Positions 1 to 8,609 of a stretch of DNA of 64,000 nt are shown piece by piece. Source of the stretch: Trichococcus shcherbakoviae (lineage in GTDB: Bacteria > Bacillota > Bacilli > Lactobacillales > Aerococcaceae); contig NZ_OY762653.1 in assembly GCF_963666195.1 (NCBI RefSeq), positions 1,178,001 through 1,242,000 on the forward strand, read 5' to 3'. The notes beneath the pieces were generated by a model that saw only the letters and a list, made by a program, of their open reading frames with translations, was not told the origin of the DNA and made no database searches. Position 1 is the stretch's first letter. Each line of letters begins with the position of its first letter. Both the position numbers and the translations under genes were made by a program.

Positions 1-2
1 AA

Positions 3-83
3 TCGGTACCGGCATTTGTCGGCTACTTTTTGGTGCAGGCACTGGAAAAACGATTCTACAAAAGCGCGCTTCTGAAATCCTGA
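3..83 (+). CDS. 3' end of an upstream gene, possibly a queuosine precursor transporter
   Basis: An open frame enters from the left edge and stops with TGA at 81-83, 18 bases before queF. The visible residues read SVPAFVGYFLVQALEKRF and continue to a Lys-Ser end, which looks like a last membrane helix followed by a basic cytosolic tail. Its position directly before queF-queC suggests a QueT or YhhQ-like carrier for preQ0/preQ1, but that is inferred from neighbours only. Too little is present to assign a family. Confidence 0.35.
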   Translation, partial: SVPAFVGYFLVQALEKRFYKSALLKS

Positions 84-101
84 GCGCAAGGAGGAAAAAC
101 A

Positions 102-602
102 ATGACAGCAGGCCGAAATGAAGCCGATCTGAACGGCATCACCCAATTGGGCAACCAACAAACAAAATATCCGCAGGACTACGATTCGAAAGTCCTTGAG
201 ACTTTTCCGAACAAGCATCCTGACAATGATTACTTTGTGAAATTCAACTGCCCCGAATTCACAAGCTTGTGCCCGATGACGGGACAGCCCGATTTTGCGA
301 CCATCTATATTTCCTATGTCCCGGGGGAGATCATGGTCGAAAGTAAATCGTTGAAGCTTTACCTTTTCAGTTTCCGCAACCACGGCGACTTCCACGAGGA
401 TTGCATGAACATCATCATGAAGGATCTGATCGCATTGATGGCGCCGAAATACATCGAGGTGTGGGGGAAATTCACACCGAGAGGCGGCATCTCGATCGAT
501 CCTTACTGCAACTACGGACAGCCCGGCACGAAATGGGCAGACGTGGCTTGGCAACGATTGGCGCAGCACGATCTTTATCCTGAGAAAGTCGACAACCGCT
601 AG
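102..602 (+). CDS. queF: NADPH-dependent 7-cyano-7-deazaguanine reductase QueF
   Basis: QueF reduces the nitrile of preQ0 to the aminomethyl group of preQ1 in the cytosol, a late step of queuosine biosynthesis before insertion into tRNA. The 166-residue protein has the length of the single-domain Bacillus type. The catalytic cysteine lies in [11 protein letters not shown] (about residues 55-65, Cys57), followed by the conserved Asp. The QueF motif [16 protein letters not shown] is at about 81-96. The start follows AAGGAGG. The stop abuts the queC start codon with no spacer, so the two are surely cotranscribed and translationally coupled. Confidence 0.97.
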   Translation: MTAGRNEADLNGITQLGNQQTKYPQDYDSKVLETFPNKHPDNDYFVKFNCPEFTSLCPMTGQPDFATIYISYVPGEIMVESKSLKLYLFSFRNHGDFHEDCMNIIMKDLIALMAPKYIEVWGKFTPRGGISIDPYCNYGQPGTKWADVAWQRLAQHDLYPEKVDNR

Positions 603-1271
603 ATGGAAAATGTGAACGGGACAACGCAAAAACAAGCATTGGTCATCTTTTCAGGCGGGCAGGATTCCACGACTTGCCTGATCCAAGCCATCCAAAAGTA
701 CGGCGCGGCAAACACTGTGGCCCTTTCCTTCAGCTACGGCCAGCGCCATAGCATCGAGCTGGAACGGGCGGCTTGGATCGCCAAAGATCTGGGGGTCGAA
801 CACCATATCCTGGACGCGAACGTCATGGGCAAAGTCACCACGAACGCATTGATGGACGAGTCGCAGACAATCAAGGAAGCCGATGCCGAAGACTACCCGA
901 ACACCTTCGTCGACGGCCGGAACGCCCTGTTCCTGTTGTTGGCGGGTATCTTTGCCAAGTCCAAAGGCATCCGCATAATTATCCTAGGCGTGTGCGAAAC
1001 GGACTTCAGCGGTTATCCGGACTGCCGGGATGTGTTCGTCAAATCGATGAACGTGACCCTGAACCTGGCCATGGATTACAATTTCAACGTCGAAACGCCG
1101 TTGATGTACCTGACAAAGGCCCAGACATGGGAGCTGGCGGATCAGTTGGGTTGTCTCGCCTACATCGAGGAACATACCCATACTTGTTATATGGGCGTTC
1201 CCGGTGGTTGCGGCGAGTGCCCATCCTGCAAACTCCGCAATGCCGGACTGGCAGAATATTTGAATAAATGA
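603..1271 (+). CDS. queC: 7-cyano-7-deazaguanine synthase QueC
   Basis: QueC converts 7-carboxy-7-deazaguanine, ammonia and ATP to preQ0, the substrate of the QueF enzyme encoded just upstream. The N-terminal ATP pyrophosphatase loop reads FSGGQDSTT (about residues 16-24). The C-terminal zinc site is the cysteine cluster [13 protein letters not shown] near residue 205, with a further Cys upstream in CYMG. At 222 residues it is full length. Translation starts at the base after the queF stop, which explains the lack of its own strong ribosome site. queD and queE are not in view and may lie upstream of the window. Confidence 0.97.
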   Translation: MENVNGTTQKQALVIFSGGQDSTTCLIQAIQKYGAANTVALSFSYGQRHSIELERAAWIAKDLGVEHHILDANVMGKVTTNALMDESQTIKEADAEDYPNTFVDGRNALFLLLAGIFAKSKGIRIIILGVCETDFSGYPDCRDVFVKSMNVTLNLAMDYNFNVETPLMYLTKAQTWELADQLGCLAYIEEHTHTCYMGVPGGCGECPSCKLRNAGLAEYLNK

Positions 1272-1284
1272 TCAACACAAACAA

Positions 1285-1332
1285 CCCGCTGACTATTCGG
1301 AAAAATCCGAACCAGTCAGCGGGCTGTTTTTT
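1285..1332 (+). terminator. Rho-independent terminator of queFC
   Basis: A ten-base stem CCCGCTGACT/AGTCAGCGGG with a second inner hairpin (TTCGG/CCGAA) is followed by GCTG and eight T residues. It closes the queF-queC transcript 13 bases after the stop. The left flank has no long A run, so it works mainly on the plus strand. Confidence 0.92.
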
Positions 1333-1366
1333 TTGTTGTATGAATGAACATGCCAGACTCGCAAAC

Positions 1367-2062
1367 TCACCAAACGTAGGGAATGAAGCGGTATTTGACG
1401 CGCTGGGTATAGGCTGTGTAGCCCGCTAGCCCTGCTTTCAGCATCTCCTCCTCGTCTTTGATCCGCGCGATGATTTCGAGGCAACTCAATGCCATCGGAA
1501 TCACGGCAACGTAGGACCCTAGCATCAGCGGAATCGACAGATACAGGATGATGGACGCCGAATACATTGGGTGGCGGATGATCGCATAGAGCCCTGTATC
1601 GATCAACTGCTGCCCTTCCTGGATTTCGACGACCCGGGAGGCATAGCTGTTCTGGGCGAAAACGGCGACAATCATCGCATAGGAGAATTCGAACACAATG
1701 ACGCTGACAACAACCAGCCAAATCGGGACATCGGACCACTGGTAGCGGTAGTCCAATCCAGGCAGGAAAAAGCCCAAAAGCATGAACAACCCTGAAATTT
1801 GGACGATTTTGCGTTGCTCTTTGCGCGGCTCCTTCAAATTCATCCGTTTTTCCAGCAAAGCGGGATCCTTCCGCAGCAAAAAGGTGAGCGTCATGACCAA
1901 AGGGATCGCCAACGCCGCCAGAAAAAGCCAAGCCTGCCAATACCGGAAGCTCCCCGCAAAAGCGAACAGGAGTCCTCCGATCACAAGCAACCCTGAAAAG
2001 AGACGGATCAGGACCAACTTTAGCAAATTGCTCCTTTCCTGCCGAACCTGCTTTCTATCCAT
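1367..2062 (-). CDS. Isoprenylcysteine carboxyl methyltransferase (ICMT/PEMT)-type membrane protein
   Basis: This small integral membrane protein (about 231 residues, five to six predicted helices) carries the S-adenosylmethionine-binding signature of the ICMT/phospholipid methyltransferase superfamily: [13 protein letters not shown] near residue 160 and a C-terminal DEEEMLK...[11 protein letters not shown] stretch. The natural acceptor is unknown in bacteria. An ATG at 2071 has AGGGG touching it. The ATG at 2062 has the same AGGGG at good spacing, so it is preferred. It overlaps the end of metK by eight bases, so the methyltransferase is translated together with the SAM synthetase that supplies its cofactor. 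A second, unrelated-length relative is at 62504-63379. Confidence 0.8.
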   Translation of the reverse strand: MDRKQVRQERSNLLKLVLIRLFSGLLVIGGLLFAFAGSFRYWQAWLFLAALAIPLVMTLTFLLRKDPALLEKRMNLKEPRKEQRKIVQISGLFMLLGFFLPGLDYRYQWSDVPIWLVVVSVIVFEFSYAMIVAVFAQNSYASRVVEIQEGQQLIDTGLYAIIRHPMYSASIILYLSIPLMLGSYVAVIPMALSCLEIIARIKDEEEMLKAGLAGYTAYTQRVKYRFIPYVW

Positions 2063-3284
2063 GAAATTCATCCCCTGTCTGACGTTTCGGCAATCGTTTC
2101 AAATCCATCGCTTCTTCCGCCAGCAAATCGGCCTTATCGGTACGCTCCCAAGGAAGATCCAATTCGGGTCTGCCGAAATGGCCGTAGCAGGCAAGCTTTC
2201 TGTAGATTGGTTTCCGCAGACCGAAATCGCGGATGATTGCGGCTGGGCGCAGGTCGAAGTGCTTATCGATCAGTTCTTCGATTAATTCTTCGGCGAGGAT
2301 GGCCGTCCCGAACGTTTCAACACGGACGGAAACGGGCCTCGCCACTCCGATGACATAGGCCAGCTGGATCTCGCAGCTGTCTGCCAAGCCGGCAGCCACA
2401 ACGTTCTTCGCCACATATCGGGCAGCGTATGCGGCGGAACGGTCGACTTTGGTCGGATCTTTCCCGGAAAAGGAACCTCCGCCATGCCGTGCATAACCAC
2501 CATAAGTATCGACGATGATCTTTTTACCGGTCCATCCCGAATCGCCGGCAGGACCGCCGATGACGAAACGGCCGGTGGCATTGACGAAATATTTCGTCTG
2601 ATCATCCAACAGCTCCGCCGGAATAACGGCCGGAATAACCATTCGAAGCATGTCCTCTCTGATCCGTTCCTGATCGACCGATTCGTCATGCTGACAGGCG
2701 ATCACGACCGCTTCGATCCTTTTGACATGGCCGTCCGCATATTCCACGGTCACTTGCGTTTTTCCGTCCGGCCTCAGATAAGGCAGCTCCTCCGATTTCC
2801 GCAACTCCGCAACCTTCTCGGCCAGCTTATGCGCCAACGTGATCGGCAGCGGCATCAACTCCGGCGTCTCCTTGCAGGCATAGCCGAACATCAGTCCCTG
2901 ATCGCCGGCGCCCAATTGGTCCGTTTCATCGTCCGAACCGAGCCGTTTTTCCAAAGAGGAGCCCACCCCTACAGCGATATCCGCTGATTGCCTGTCCAAA
3001 CCGATCAGGACGGAACAGGCCTTCCCATCGATACCAAAGTCGCTGTCCGTATAGCCGACATCCTGGATAATGGACCGCACGATGGCCGGGATATCCACCG
3101 TGCTGACCGTCGTAATCTGGCCGAAAACCGTGATCAAACCAGTACTGGCGGAAACATCGCAAGCCACCCGCGCGAACGGATCCTCCTCCAGAATGGCATC
3201 CAATATCCCGTCGGCTATCTGATCGCAGAGCTTATCCGGATGCCCCTCCATGACCGATTCCGAGGTGAAAAATGTTCTCTTCAT
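2055..3284 (-). CDS. metK: S-adenosylmethionine synthetase MetK
   Basis: MetK makes S-adenosylmethionine from methionine and ATP. The family signatures are all present: [16 protein letters not shown] near the N-terminus, [12 protein letters not shown] in the middle (about residue 126), and [16 protein letters not shown] (about 271). In the last, Ser replaces the usual Ala of GGGAFSGKD. The protein is 409 residues, slightly longer than typical. The ATG follows AGAGG. The 64 bases before it do not match the SAM-III (S_MK) riboswitch pattern known upstream of metK in other lactic bacteria, as far as can be judged by eye. The gene sits between an AmmeMemoRadiSam-like gene and a methyltransferase, all on the minus strand. 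Confidence 0.98.
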   Translation of the reverse strand: MKRTFFTSESVMEGHPDKLCDQIADGILDAILEEDPFARVACDVSASTGLITVFGQITTVSTVDIPAIVRSIIQDVGYTDSDFGIDGKACSVLIGLDRQSADIAVGVGSSLEKRLGSDDETDQLGAGDQGLMFGYACKETPELMPLPITLAHKLAEKVAELRKSEELPYLRPDGKTQVTVEYADGHVKRIEAVVIACQHDESVDQERIREDMLRMVIPAVIPAELLDDQTKYFVNATGRFVIGGPAGDSGWTGKKIIVDTYGGYARHGGGSFSGKDPTKVDRSAAYAARYVAKNVVAAGLADSCEIQLAYVIGVARPVSVRVETFGTAILAEELIEELIDKHFDLRPAAIIRDFGLRKPIYRKLACYGHFGRPELDLPWERTDKADLLAEEAMDLKRLPKRQTGDEFHG

Positions 3285-3348
3285 ACTTTATCGCCTCTTT
3301 TTACTAAAAAATGAATGACGCAACCTTCCAAAACTTTCCTTATGAACT

Positions 3349-3990
3349 TCACGCATCCTTGATTTGCTCTTCGGACTCCGAAGGCATGAAGGTTGCGACA
3401 AGGTAACCGACCCCGAAAGGACCTTCGTAGGAGAGCACTTCCGCTTCGTATTCCCTGCCTTCGAACGCTCCCATCAGGAACAGGATGGAGCGCAGTCCGC
3501 ACTCCGCCACCCTTTCAAGGAACCCGGCATCCAACCGCAACAGCTGACTGGCATCCTTTTCCTTGATGGCTTTGATCACTAATTTATCAAACAAAGGCCC
3601 CGCCGAATGGTAGCCGTAAGGCCCCTCTGGCTTCAGCACGTGCGACAGATCGGCAGAAGCGATGATGGCAGTGCGCAGATTTGATTGGTCGCAAGCTTCC
3701 CCATAGCGTTTTCCCCATTCGTAGTAGTGCTCGTAGGAAGGCACCGTCACCAAAATCTTTTCCGTTTCCAGGTTGGGCGGCAATTGTCTGTCGAGATAAT
3801 GCATGGGCACTTCAAAACCGTGGCCTTCATGCGGCGAGATGATGAGCAGACGGTCCGGCTTTGCGGCGGCGAGTCTTTCGGCTGTCATCTCCAAAGCCGC
3901 CACTGTGCGTTTTACCCTTTCGATGTCCTTCCCGCCTATTTCCGGAATGATGAGCGGCGGATGCGGACTGATGACGCCAAAAACCAACAT
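3349..3990 (-). CDS. LigB/MEMO-like protein of an AmmeMemoRadiSam system, without AMMECR1 domain
   Basis: The 213-residue product begins MLVFGVISPHPPLIIPEIGG and contains RLLIISPHEGHGFEVP and IIASADLSHVLKPEGPYGYH. These are the His-rich features of class III extradiol dioxygenase (LigB)-like proteins that partner with a radical SAM enzyme. In many Firmicutes this domain is fused to a C-terminal AMMECR1 domain. Here the reading frame stops right after EGPFGVGYLVATF plus 14 residues, and the 64 bases before metK hold no AMMECR1 remnant. The start at 3990 is chosen because AAAAGGAGG lies just upstream; an upstream in-frame start (4053) would overlap amrS. The molecular function of the system is not established. 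Confidence 0.83.
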   Translation of the reverse strand: MLVFGVISPHPPLIIPEIGGKDIERVKRTVAALEMTAERLAAAKPDRLLIISPHEGHGFEVPMHYLDRQLPPNLETEKILVTVPSYEHYYEWGKRYGEACDQSNLRTAIIASADLSHVLKPEGPYGYHSAGPLFDKLVIKAIKEKDASQLLRLDAGFLERVAECGLRSILFLMGAFEGREYEAEVLSYEGPFGVGYLVATFMPSESEEQIKDA

Positions 3991-4006
3991 AAGGGATCCC
4001 TCCTTT

Positions 4007-4879
4007 TCAGACGTTGCCGATGTGCACGTGCAGCAATCCGAATTTTTTCCCAAGCGCTGCGGCTGTTTCCAGAGTCTGCATCGGCGTGATGGCTGTGTCC
4101 ATCATTTTCCAGCCCGGGAAGAAGCGGTTGACATGCCATGGCACTTCTTTGCCGACCTCCTCAGCGATGAACCGCGCCATCCGTTCGAGTTGGTCGATGC
4201 GGTCATTCACCCCAGGCACGACGAGCGTGGCGATTTCGAGATGCACGCCTGATTCATGAAATCGGATGATCGTATCCAGCACCGGTTGCGCTGTACCGCC
4301 GCAATATTCTTTGTACACTTCGTCATCGGTCCCTTTCAGGTCGACATTGACGGCATCCAGATATGGAATGATGGCATCCAGCGTCTCTTTCGTCGCATAG
4401 CCGGCTGTCTTCCAGATATTCTTCAGCCCTGCTTCACGGGCCAGCTTCATTGTGTCGAGCGCATATTCGACAAAGATGATCGGTTCCGTGTAAGTGTAGG
4501 CGATGGAAGGACAACCGGCAGCCAAAGCCCGCCGCACATGCTCTTCCGGGCTGATGTCCTCCCCATAAATCGGACGATCCGGTTTGGAGGCCTGCGAAAT
4601 CGCCCAGTTTTGGCACCAAAGACAACGCAGGTTACAGCCGATTGTAGCAAAGGATTAGGCTGTAGTGCCTGGAAGGAAATGATTGAGCGGCTTCTTCTCG
4701 ATGGGGTCGATCGCAACCGAGATTGCTTTCCCATAATTCAATGCATACAGAGTCCCCTCCCGATTCTCCCTGACGGCGCAGATTCCCCGTTTGCCTTCCG
4801 CTATGACGCAATGATGTGGGCAGACGCCGCACCGTACCCTACCGTCCTGCAACTTTTCGTACAACATAGCTTCCTTCAT
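4007..4879 (-). pseudogene. Radical SAM protein of an AmmeMemoRadiSam system, interrupted by an in-frame TAA
   Basis: Read through, this is a full-length (about 290 residues) AmrS-like radical SAM protein. It starts MKEAMLYEKLQDGRVRCGVC, has a first CxxC..H cluster and RGICAVRENREG, then the SAM cluster CNLRCLWC and a normal C-terminal half ending LLHVHIGNV. A single ochre codon (TAA, plus-strand 4655-4657) sits between HFLPGTTA and SFATIGCNLRC, where relatives often have Tyr. Frame and flanking residues are otherwise intact, so this is a recent nonsense mutation or a sequence error. A restart downstream (GTG at 4537) would lack the iron-sulfur cysteines. The gene precedes the LigB-like partner by 16 bases. 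Confidence 0.88.
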
Positions 4880-5133
4880 TTCACCAACCCCAATCATCCA
4901 CTTCAAAAATGTTATCGCTTACACACATCTTACTGCATTTATGCTTTACAATCCAAAATTTAACAGGCCGATTTCCGAAAATCCAATATGTTTTGTTCCA
5001 GTCAAAAGATTTTTTTTAAACGTAAAATAAAATAGCGCCTGATTCATTTCGTATATCAAATCAGTAAATGTTTCGTTATAATTAGTAAAAATAATCAAAA
5101 AATTTACTATCCTATACGTAAGGAGACTATAAA

Positions 5134-5703
5134 ATGAAATCAGAACTAGAAAAAATGATCGCCGGTGAACTTTATTTTTCCAGCAATCCGGAGCTTTCCT
5201 CGATGCGGCACAGTTCCCGGGAAAAGATGCACCTTTTCAACAACGAAACGGATGCCCGCAAGCGCAGCGAATTGTTAAAAAAATGGTTCGGAAAAACTGG
5301 GGAAAATATTTATATCGAACCGACGTTTTCGCTGGATTACGGCTTCAATATTTTTGTCGGCGAGAATTTCTATGCGAACTTCAATTGTACGATACTGGAT
5401 ACGTGCCCGGTCACTTTCGGGAACAACGTGATGATTGCGCCGAATGTCAGCCTCTATACCGCCACCCATCCGCTTGATCCTGTAGAACGGAACAGCGGCT
5501 GGGAATACGGCAAACCGATCACGATCGGGAACAATGTCTGGATCGGCGGCTCTTCCGTGATCGGTCCGGGTGTCACGTTGGGGGACAATGTCGTCGTCGG
5601 TATGGGCAGCGTCGTGACAAAATCTTTCCCTGATAATGTCGTGATTGCTGGGAATCCGGCACGAGTGATCCGTCACATCGAGCTTTCCGATTCCAATTCC
5701 TGA
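5134..5703 (+). CDS. Maltose O-acetyltransferase-like sugar acetyltransferase
   Basis: The 189-residue protein has the N-terminal Mac domain ([20 protein letters not shown], then a helical arginine-rich stretch) followed by a left-handed beta-helix of hexapeptide repeats (about residues 60-185). This is the layout of the maltose/galactoside acetyltransferases. The catalytic region [13 protein letters not shown] holds the conserved His. Acetyl-CoA is the donor; the physiological sugar is not known. It starts after AAGGAGAC. A TATAAT at 5077-5082 gives a plausible -10 but the -35 is weak. It is a single gene closed by a terminator. Confidence 0.9.
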   Translation: MKSELEKMIAGELYFSSNPELSSMRHSSREKMHLFNNETDARKRSELLKKWFGKTGENIYIEPTFSLDYGFNIFVGENFYANFNCTILDTCPVTFGNNVMIAPNVSLYTATHPLDPVERNSGWEYGKPITIGNNVWIGGSSVIGPGVTLGDNVVVGMGSVVTKSFPDNVVIAGNPARVIRHIELSDSNS

Positions 5704-5721
5704 ATACACGAATAATGCTAA

Positions 5722-5763
5722 AAAACCGACGAATGCCTTTGCGAGGCTTCGCCGGTTTTTTTC
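5722..5763 (+). terminator. Terminator after the acetyltransferase gene, probably bidirectional
   Basis: The hairpin AACCGACGAATGCCT/AGGCTTCGCCGGTT (one mismatch and a bulge) is followed by seven T residues. Six A residues precede it, so it can also end minus-strand transcription coming from the GNAT-Maf gene. Confidence 0.88.
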
Positions 5764-5785
5764 GGTATTTATTTTTTTGCGCTGT

Positions 5786-5920
5786 AGCTCCGGTGGATGG
5801 GGCTTTCCCCGGAGTTGACGCTCTTTTTCTGGCGCTGTTCTCCGGCCAGCGCACCTTCCCCGGAGTTCGAGCTCTCATTCTGTAGTGTTCCTCCGGCCAA
5901 CGAGCGCTTCATCGGAGAAA
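5786..5920. repeat. Tandem hairpin repeat array, three units of 51-52 bp (stem CTCCGG)
   Basis: Left arms CTCCGG start at 5788, 5840 and 5891 (spacing 52 and 51). The matching right arms CCGGAG or TCGGAG start at 5809, 5860 and 5912. Each unit is a hairpin of about 27 bases plus a linker of about 25 bases that tends to contain GAGCTCT/GACGCTCT and ends GTT. The array lies between two convergent genes, 3' of the Maf stop. The same stem recurs in arrays near 14.1 and 19.0 kb. Its function is unknown. Confidence 0.85.
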
Positions 5921-5932
5921 ACGGGCGATAAG

Positions 5933-7069
5933 CTATTTTTCTGCTTCCGCCTCCGTCAGCAAACGGTGGATGGCTTTATCGACCAATGCGATTGGAAAAC
6001 CGACGATCGTGTTATAGTCGCCTTCGATACCGGAAACCCAGAGCGCAGCTTCCTCCTGGATGCCGTATGCTCCGGCTTTATCCATCGGCTTGCCCGATGC
6101 CACGTATGCCTTCACTCCCTTCGCCATCCGATCGTCCCACTCGAAGAAGCTGACTTTCGTCTCAGAAGCAAAGGTCTCTTCCTTTTCGCCCCATAAAATG
6201 CTGACGCCGGTCAGGACCGAATGGGTCTTGCCAGCCAGTGCGCGCAGCATCGCATAGGCATCGGCCTCATCAACCGGTTTGCCGAGGATTTTTTCGTCCA
6301 ACACGACCACAGTGTCGGAGCCGATGACCATCGCTTCGCTGTTCTCACGGTGGATGACCGCCGCTTTTTCCCGCGCCAATGTTTCCACAAGTTCCGTGGC
6401 GGTGTCCAAAAATGTTCCCTGTCCCGCTGCGGCTAAAATGCGTTCTTCTATCGCTTTTTCGTCGATATCCGCAGCCTGGACCGCGAAGTCCTTGATGCAC
6501 AAGGACAGCAGTTCGTTGCGTCTTGGCGATTGACTCGCCAATATGATTTTCAGATCCATTTGCTCTCCCCTTTTTTCTTCTTCAAAATGCAGAATCATAT
6601 CGTACCACACGGCATTCCCGTGCGTGGAGCTCGATCTGCCGCTGTTCACCAACCCGAACTTCTCGTAGTAAGGAATCTTTTCTTCTTTGCAGCAAAGCGT
6701 CAAGCCTTTTCTGCCCGCTTGTCTGGCCGCTTCGATCAATGCGGTCAGCAACTTTTCCGCGATTCCCGTCCTCCTGAAGGCCGGAACCACATCCAACCCG
6801 AAGACGCTTTGATAAGCGCCATCCGGATTATGCAAAGCAGCATCATGGTAGTGGGCATCGCGGATGATCGGTTCATCGATGACGGCTCCGTTCACGAATC
6901 CCACCAGTACGCCCTCGGCTTCGGCAACCAGGAAGCTCTCAGGGAACAGGTGCAACCGCTCACTGAGTGATTCAAGCGTCGCCGCCTCGGCTTCCGGAAA
7001 ACACGCATCCTCGATTATTTTCAGTGCAGCCAAATCCTGCAGCTCTGCTTTCCTAATATTCACTTGCAT
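5933..7069 (-). CDS. GNAT acetyltransferase fused to a Maf nucleotide pyrophosphatase
   Basis: One frame of 378 residues encodes two proteins that are normally separate. Residues 1-165 are a GNAT N-acyltransferase (acetyl-CoA loop VVPAFRRTGIAEKLL, YYEKFGLVNSG). Residues from Met171 on are a complete Maf family nucleoside triphosphate pyrophosphatase (ILASQSPRRNELL, SDTVVVLDEKILGKP, YNTIVGFPIALV), an enzyme that clears non-canonical or modified nucleotides. No stop separates them. Met171 (6559) is preceded by GGGGAG at ideal spacing, so Maf alone is probably also made. Whether the fusion product exists, or the acetyltransferase gene lost its stop, cannot be told from sequence. Confidence 0.88.
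   Translation of the reverse strand: MQVNIRKAELQDLAALKIIEDACFPEAEAATLESLSERLHLFPESFLVAEAEGVLVGFVNGAVIDEPIIRDAHYHDAALHNPDGAYQSVFGLDVVPAFRRTGIAEKLLTALIEAARQAGRKGLTLCCKEEKIPYYEKFGLVNSGRSSSTHGNAVWYDMILHFEEEKRGEQMDLKIILASQSPRRNELLSLCIKDFAVQAADIDEKAIEERILAAAGQGTFLDTATELVETLAREKAAVIHRENSEAMVIGSDTVVVLDEKILGKPVDEADAYAMLRALAGKTHSVLTGVSILWGEKEETFASETKVSFFEWDDRMAKGVKAYVASGKPMDKAGAYGIQEEAALWVSGIEGDYNTIVGFPIALVDKAIHRLLTEAEAEK
6557..6570 (-). promoter_or_regulatory. Internal ribosome binding site and start codon of maf inside the fused frame
   Basis: On the minus strand GGGGAG is followed by AGCAA spacing and ATG (6559-6557), the natural first codon of Maf (MDLKIILASQSPRR). A site this good inside an open frame points to independent translation of a 208-residue Maf protein. 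Confidence 0.75.
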
Positions 7070-7211
7070 ATCCTGACTCCTCCTTCACTGTCCATAGTTC
7101 ATATTACCGACAAATCTTCGATTTTTCCAGAAAATTCCGTCTGCGCGGCCTCCCAGGGAAAAACATTGTAGATTGGACAAACTGCCTATTCCCGGCCGCG
7201 TCAGAAAGCGA

Positions 7212-7280
7212 TTGCATTACCCGCGAATCGATAGTATGATGACGATAGATTGATAAAATATTCACGCAATCCATACTATC
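7212..7280 (+). promoter_or_regulatory. Promoter of the OFA carrier gene with an overlapping dyad
   Basis: TTGCAT (7212-7217), a 17-base spacer and TATGAT (7235-7240) form a good sigma-A promoter 62 bases before the carrier start. The -10 lies inside a nine-base inverted repeat, GATAGTATG (7230-7238) with CATACTATC (7272-7280). The placement fits a repressor operator or an RNA hairpin in the leader. No regulator gene is adjacent. Confidence 0.7.
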
Positions 7281-7302
7281 ATTACCCAAGGGGGGCTTCA
7301 AA

Positions 7303-8553
7303 ATGAATAATATTGAAAATAAATGGATGCGTGCCGCTGTGCCGGCACTGCTGATCCATTGCAGCATCGGAACAGTCTACTGCTGGTCTTTGCTGAAGGG
7401 GGGCATCGCCGAATATATCGGCAAGCCGAAAGGAGATGTCGAATGGGCTTTCAGCATCGCCATCTTCTTCCTTGGCATGTCGGCTGCCTTCGCGGGTAGA
7501 GCCGTGGAAAAAGATATCCACAAGTCTTCCCTGATTGCGGCGGTTTGCTTCGCCGCCGGGATGGCCGGTACCGGATTCTTCATCCAGCAGAAATCCTTGA
7601 TCGGCATTTTTCTGACTTACGGAGTCCTGATGGGCATCGGTTGCGGCATCGGCTATCTCTCGCCGGTCAAAACGCTGATGCTCTGGTTCAAAAACAATAA
7701 AGGCTTGGCTACAGGGATAGCGGTAGCAGGATTCGGATTGGCCAAGGTCATCGCCAGCCCGATCATCGAGATGCTTTTGGGTGCAACAAATGCGGACGGT
7801 ACGCTCGTTGACCCAACCCGGCTCTACAAACTGTTCTATATCCTGGCTGTCGTTTATTTCATCATGATGTTTATCGGCCACCTTCTGTTGAAAAAACCGT
7901 CCGATTGGGTGGAAGTATCCGTGAAGATGAAGAAGGGAGAAAACATCCTCGACATCTTCAAGAACAAAACCTTCATCGGCATCTGGTTGATGTTCTTCAT
8001 TAACATCACTTGCGGCTTGGCGCTCATCTCACAAGAGAAGGATTTGCTGCACTTCATCGGCTTCGGTGCTGTCGGAGTGATCAGCTCGTTGACGGCACTC
8101 TTCAACGCAAGTGGGCGGCTTGGCTTTGCATCCTTCGGAGACAGATTGAAGGACAGAAACACCATCTATATCTGGATTTTTAGTTTGTCGATCGCGGCTA
8201 CGGCGCTTACGCTTTTGGCGAACGGCATCAACAATGCAATCGCTCCTTTAGTCATTATTACGCTTTGTGTCATCAACGCCGGCTACGGCGGCGGTTTCTC
8301 CAGCCTTCCGCCATTGCTTGCCGACCGCTTCGGGATGAACAGCATCAGCACCATCCACGGACTGGCTTTATCGGCCTGGGCTTTTGCCGGACTTTCCGGG
8401 AATCAATTGAGTGCCTTCATCATTGCGAAGACAGGTTCCTTCAACAACGTTCTCTATGTCGTGTTGGCATTGTATTCGGTCGCGCTCTTCATCAGCGCCT
8501 TCCTCCTAAGAAAAAAACCGGATGACATGAATAAAACGAGACATCCAGCCTAA
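7303..8553 (+). CDS. OFA-family MFS transporter (oxalate/formate antiporter-like)
   Basis: The 416-residue protein has twelve predicted membrane helices and the opening of the OFA branch of the major facilitator superfamily, with HCSIGTVYCWSLLKGGIAEY near residue 20 and YLSPVKTLMLWFKNNKGLATG near 125. Family members exchange small carboxylates across the cytoplasmic membrane, but many in Firmicutes have unknown substrates. The start follows AAGGGGGG. It is a single gene with its own promoter and a strong terminator. No oxalate or formate enzyme is adjacent, so the substrate stays open. Confidence 0.85.
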   Translation: MNNIENKWMRAAVPALLIHCSIGTVYCWSLLKGGIAEYIGKPKGDVEWAFSIAIFFLGMSAAFAGRAVEKDIHKSSLIAAVCFAAGMAGTGFFIQQKSLIGIFLTYGVLMGIGCGIGYLSPVKTLMLWFKNNKGLATGIAVAGFGLAKVIASPIIEMLLGATNADGTLVDPTRLYKLFYILAVVYFIMMFIGHLLLKKPSDWVEVSVKMKKGENILDIFKNKTFIGIWLMFFINITCGLALISQEKDLLHFIGFGAVGVISSLTALFNASGRLGFASFGDRLKDRNTIYIWIFSLSIAATALTLLANGINNAIAPLVIITLCVINAGYGGGFSSLPPLLADRFGMNSISTIHGLALSAWAFAGLSGNQLSAFIIAKTGSFNNVLYVVLALYSVALFISAFLLRKKPDDMNKTRHPA

Positions 8554-8556
8554 AAG

Positions 8557-8609
8557 AAAAATCCCGGAAGAGACCCATTTTGAATGGAGTCTCTTCCGGG
8601 ATTTTTTTT
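8557..8609 (+). terminator. Bidirectional terminator between the OFA gene and metH
   Basis: A 17-base near-perfect stem (AAATCCCGGAAGAGAC with GTCTCTTCCGGGATTT) has A residues on its left and eight T residues on its right. It ends the OFA transcript four bases after the stop codon and can also stop readthrough from metH on the other strand. Confidence 0.93.

Noticed and set aside
2482-2987. Long plus-strand open frames opposite metK, uvrA, aspA and the permease genes
   Set aside because: They mirror well-conserved genes on the other strand, have no ribosome sites, and encode low-complexity, Arg/His-rich products.
3285-3348. SAM-III (S_MK) riboswitch before metK
   Set aside because: The short leader does not show the conserved core or an anti-Shine-Dalgarno helix that I could recognise.
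4007-4537. A separate gene for the C-terminal half of the radical SAM protein
   Set aside because: It is in the same frame as the upstream part, lacks the iron-sulfur cysteines, and begins at a GTG inside conserved sequence. It is one broken gene.
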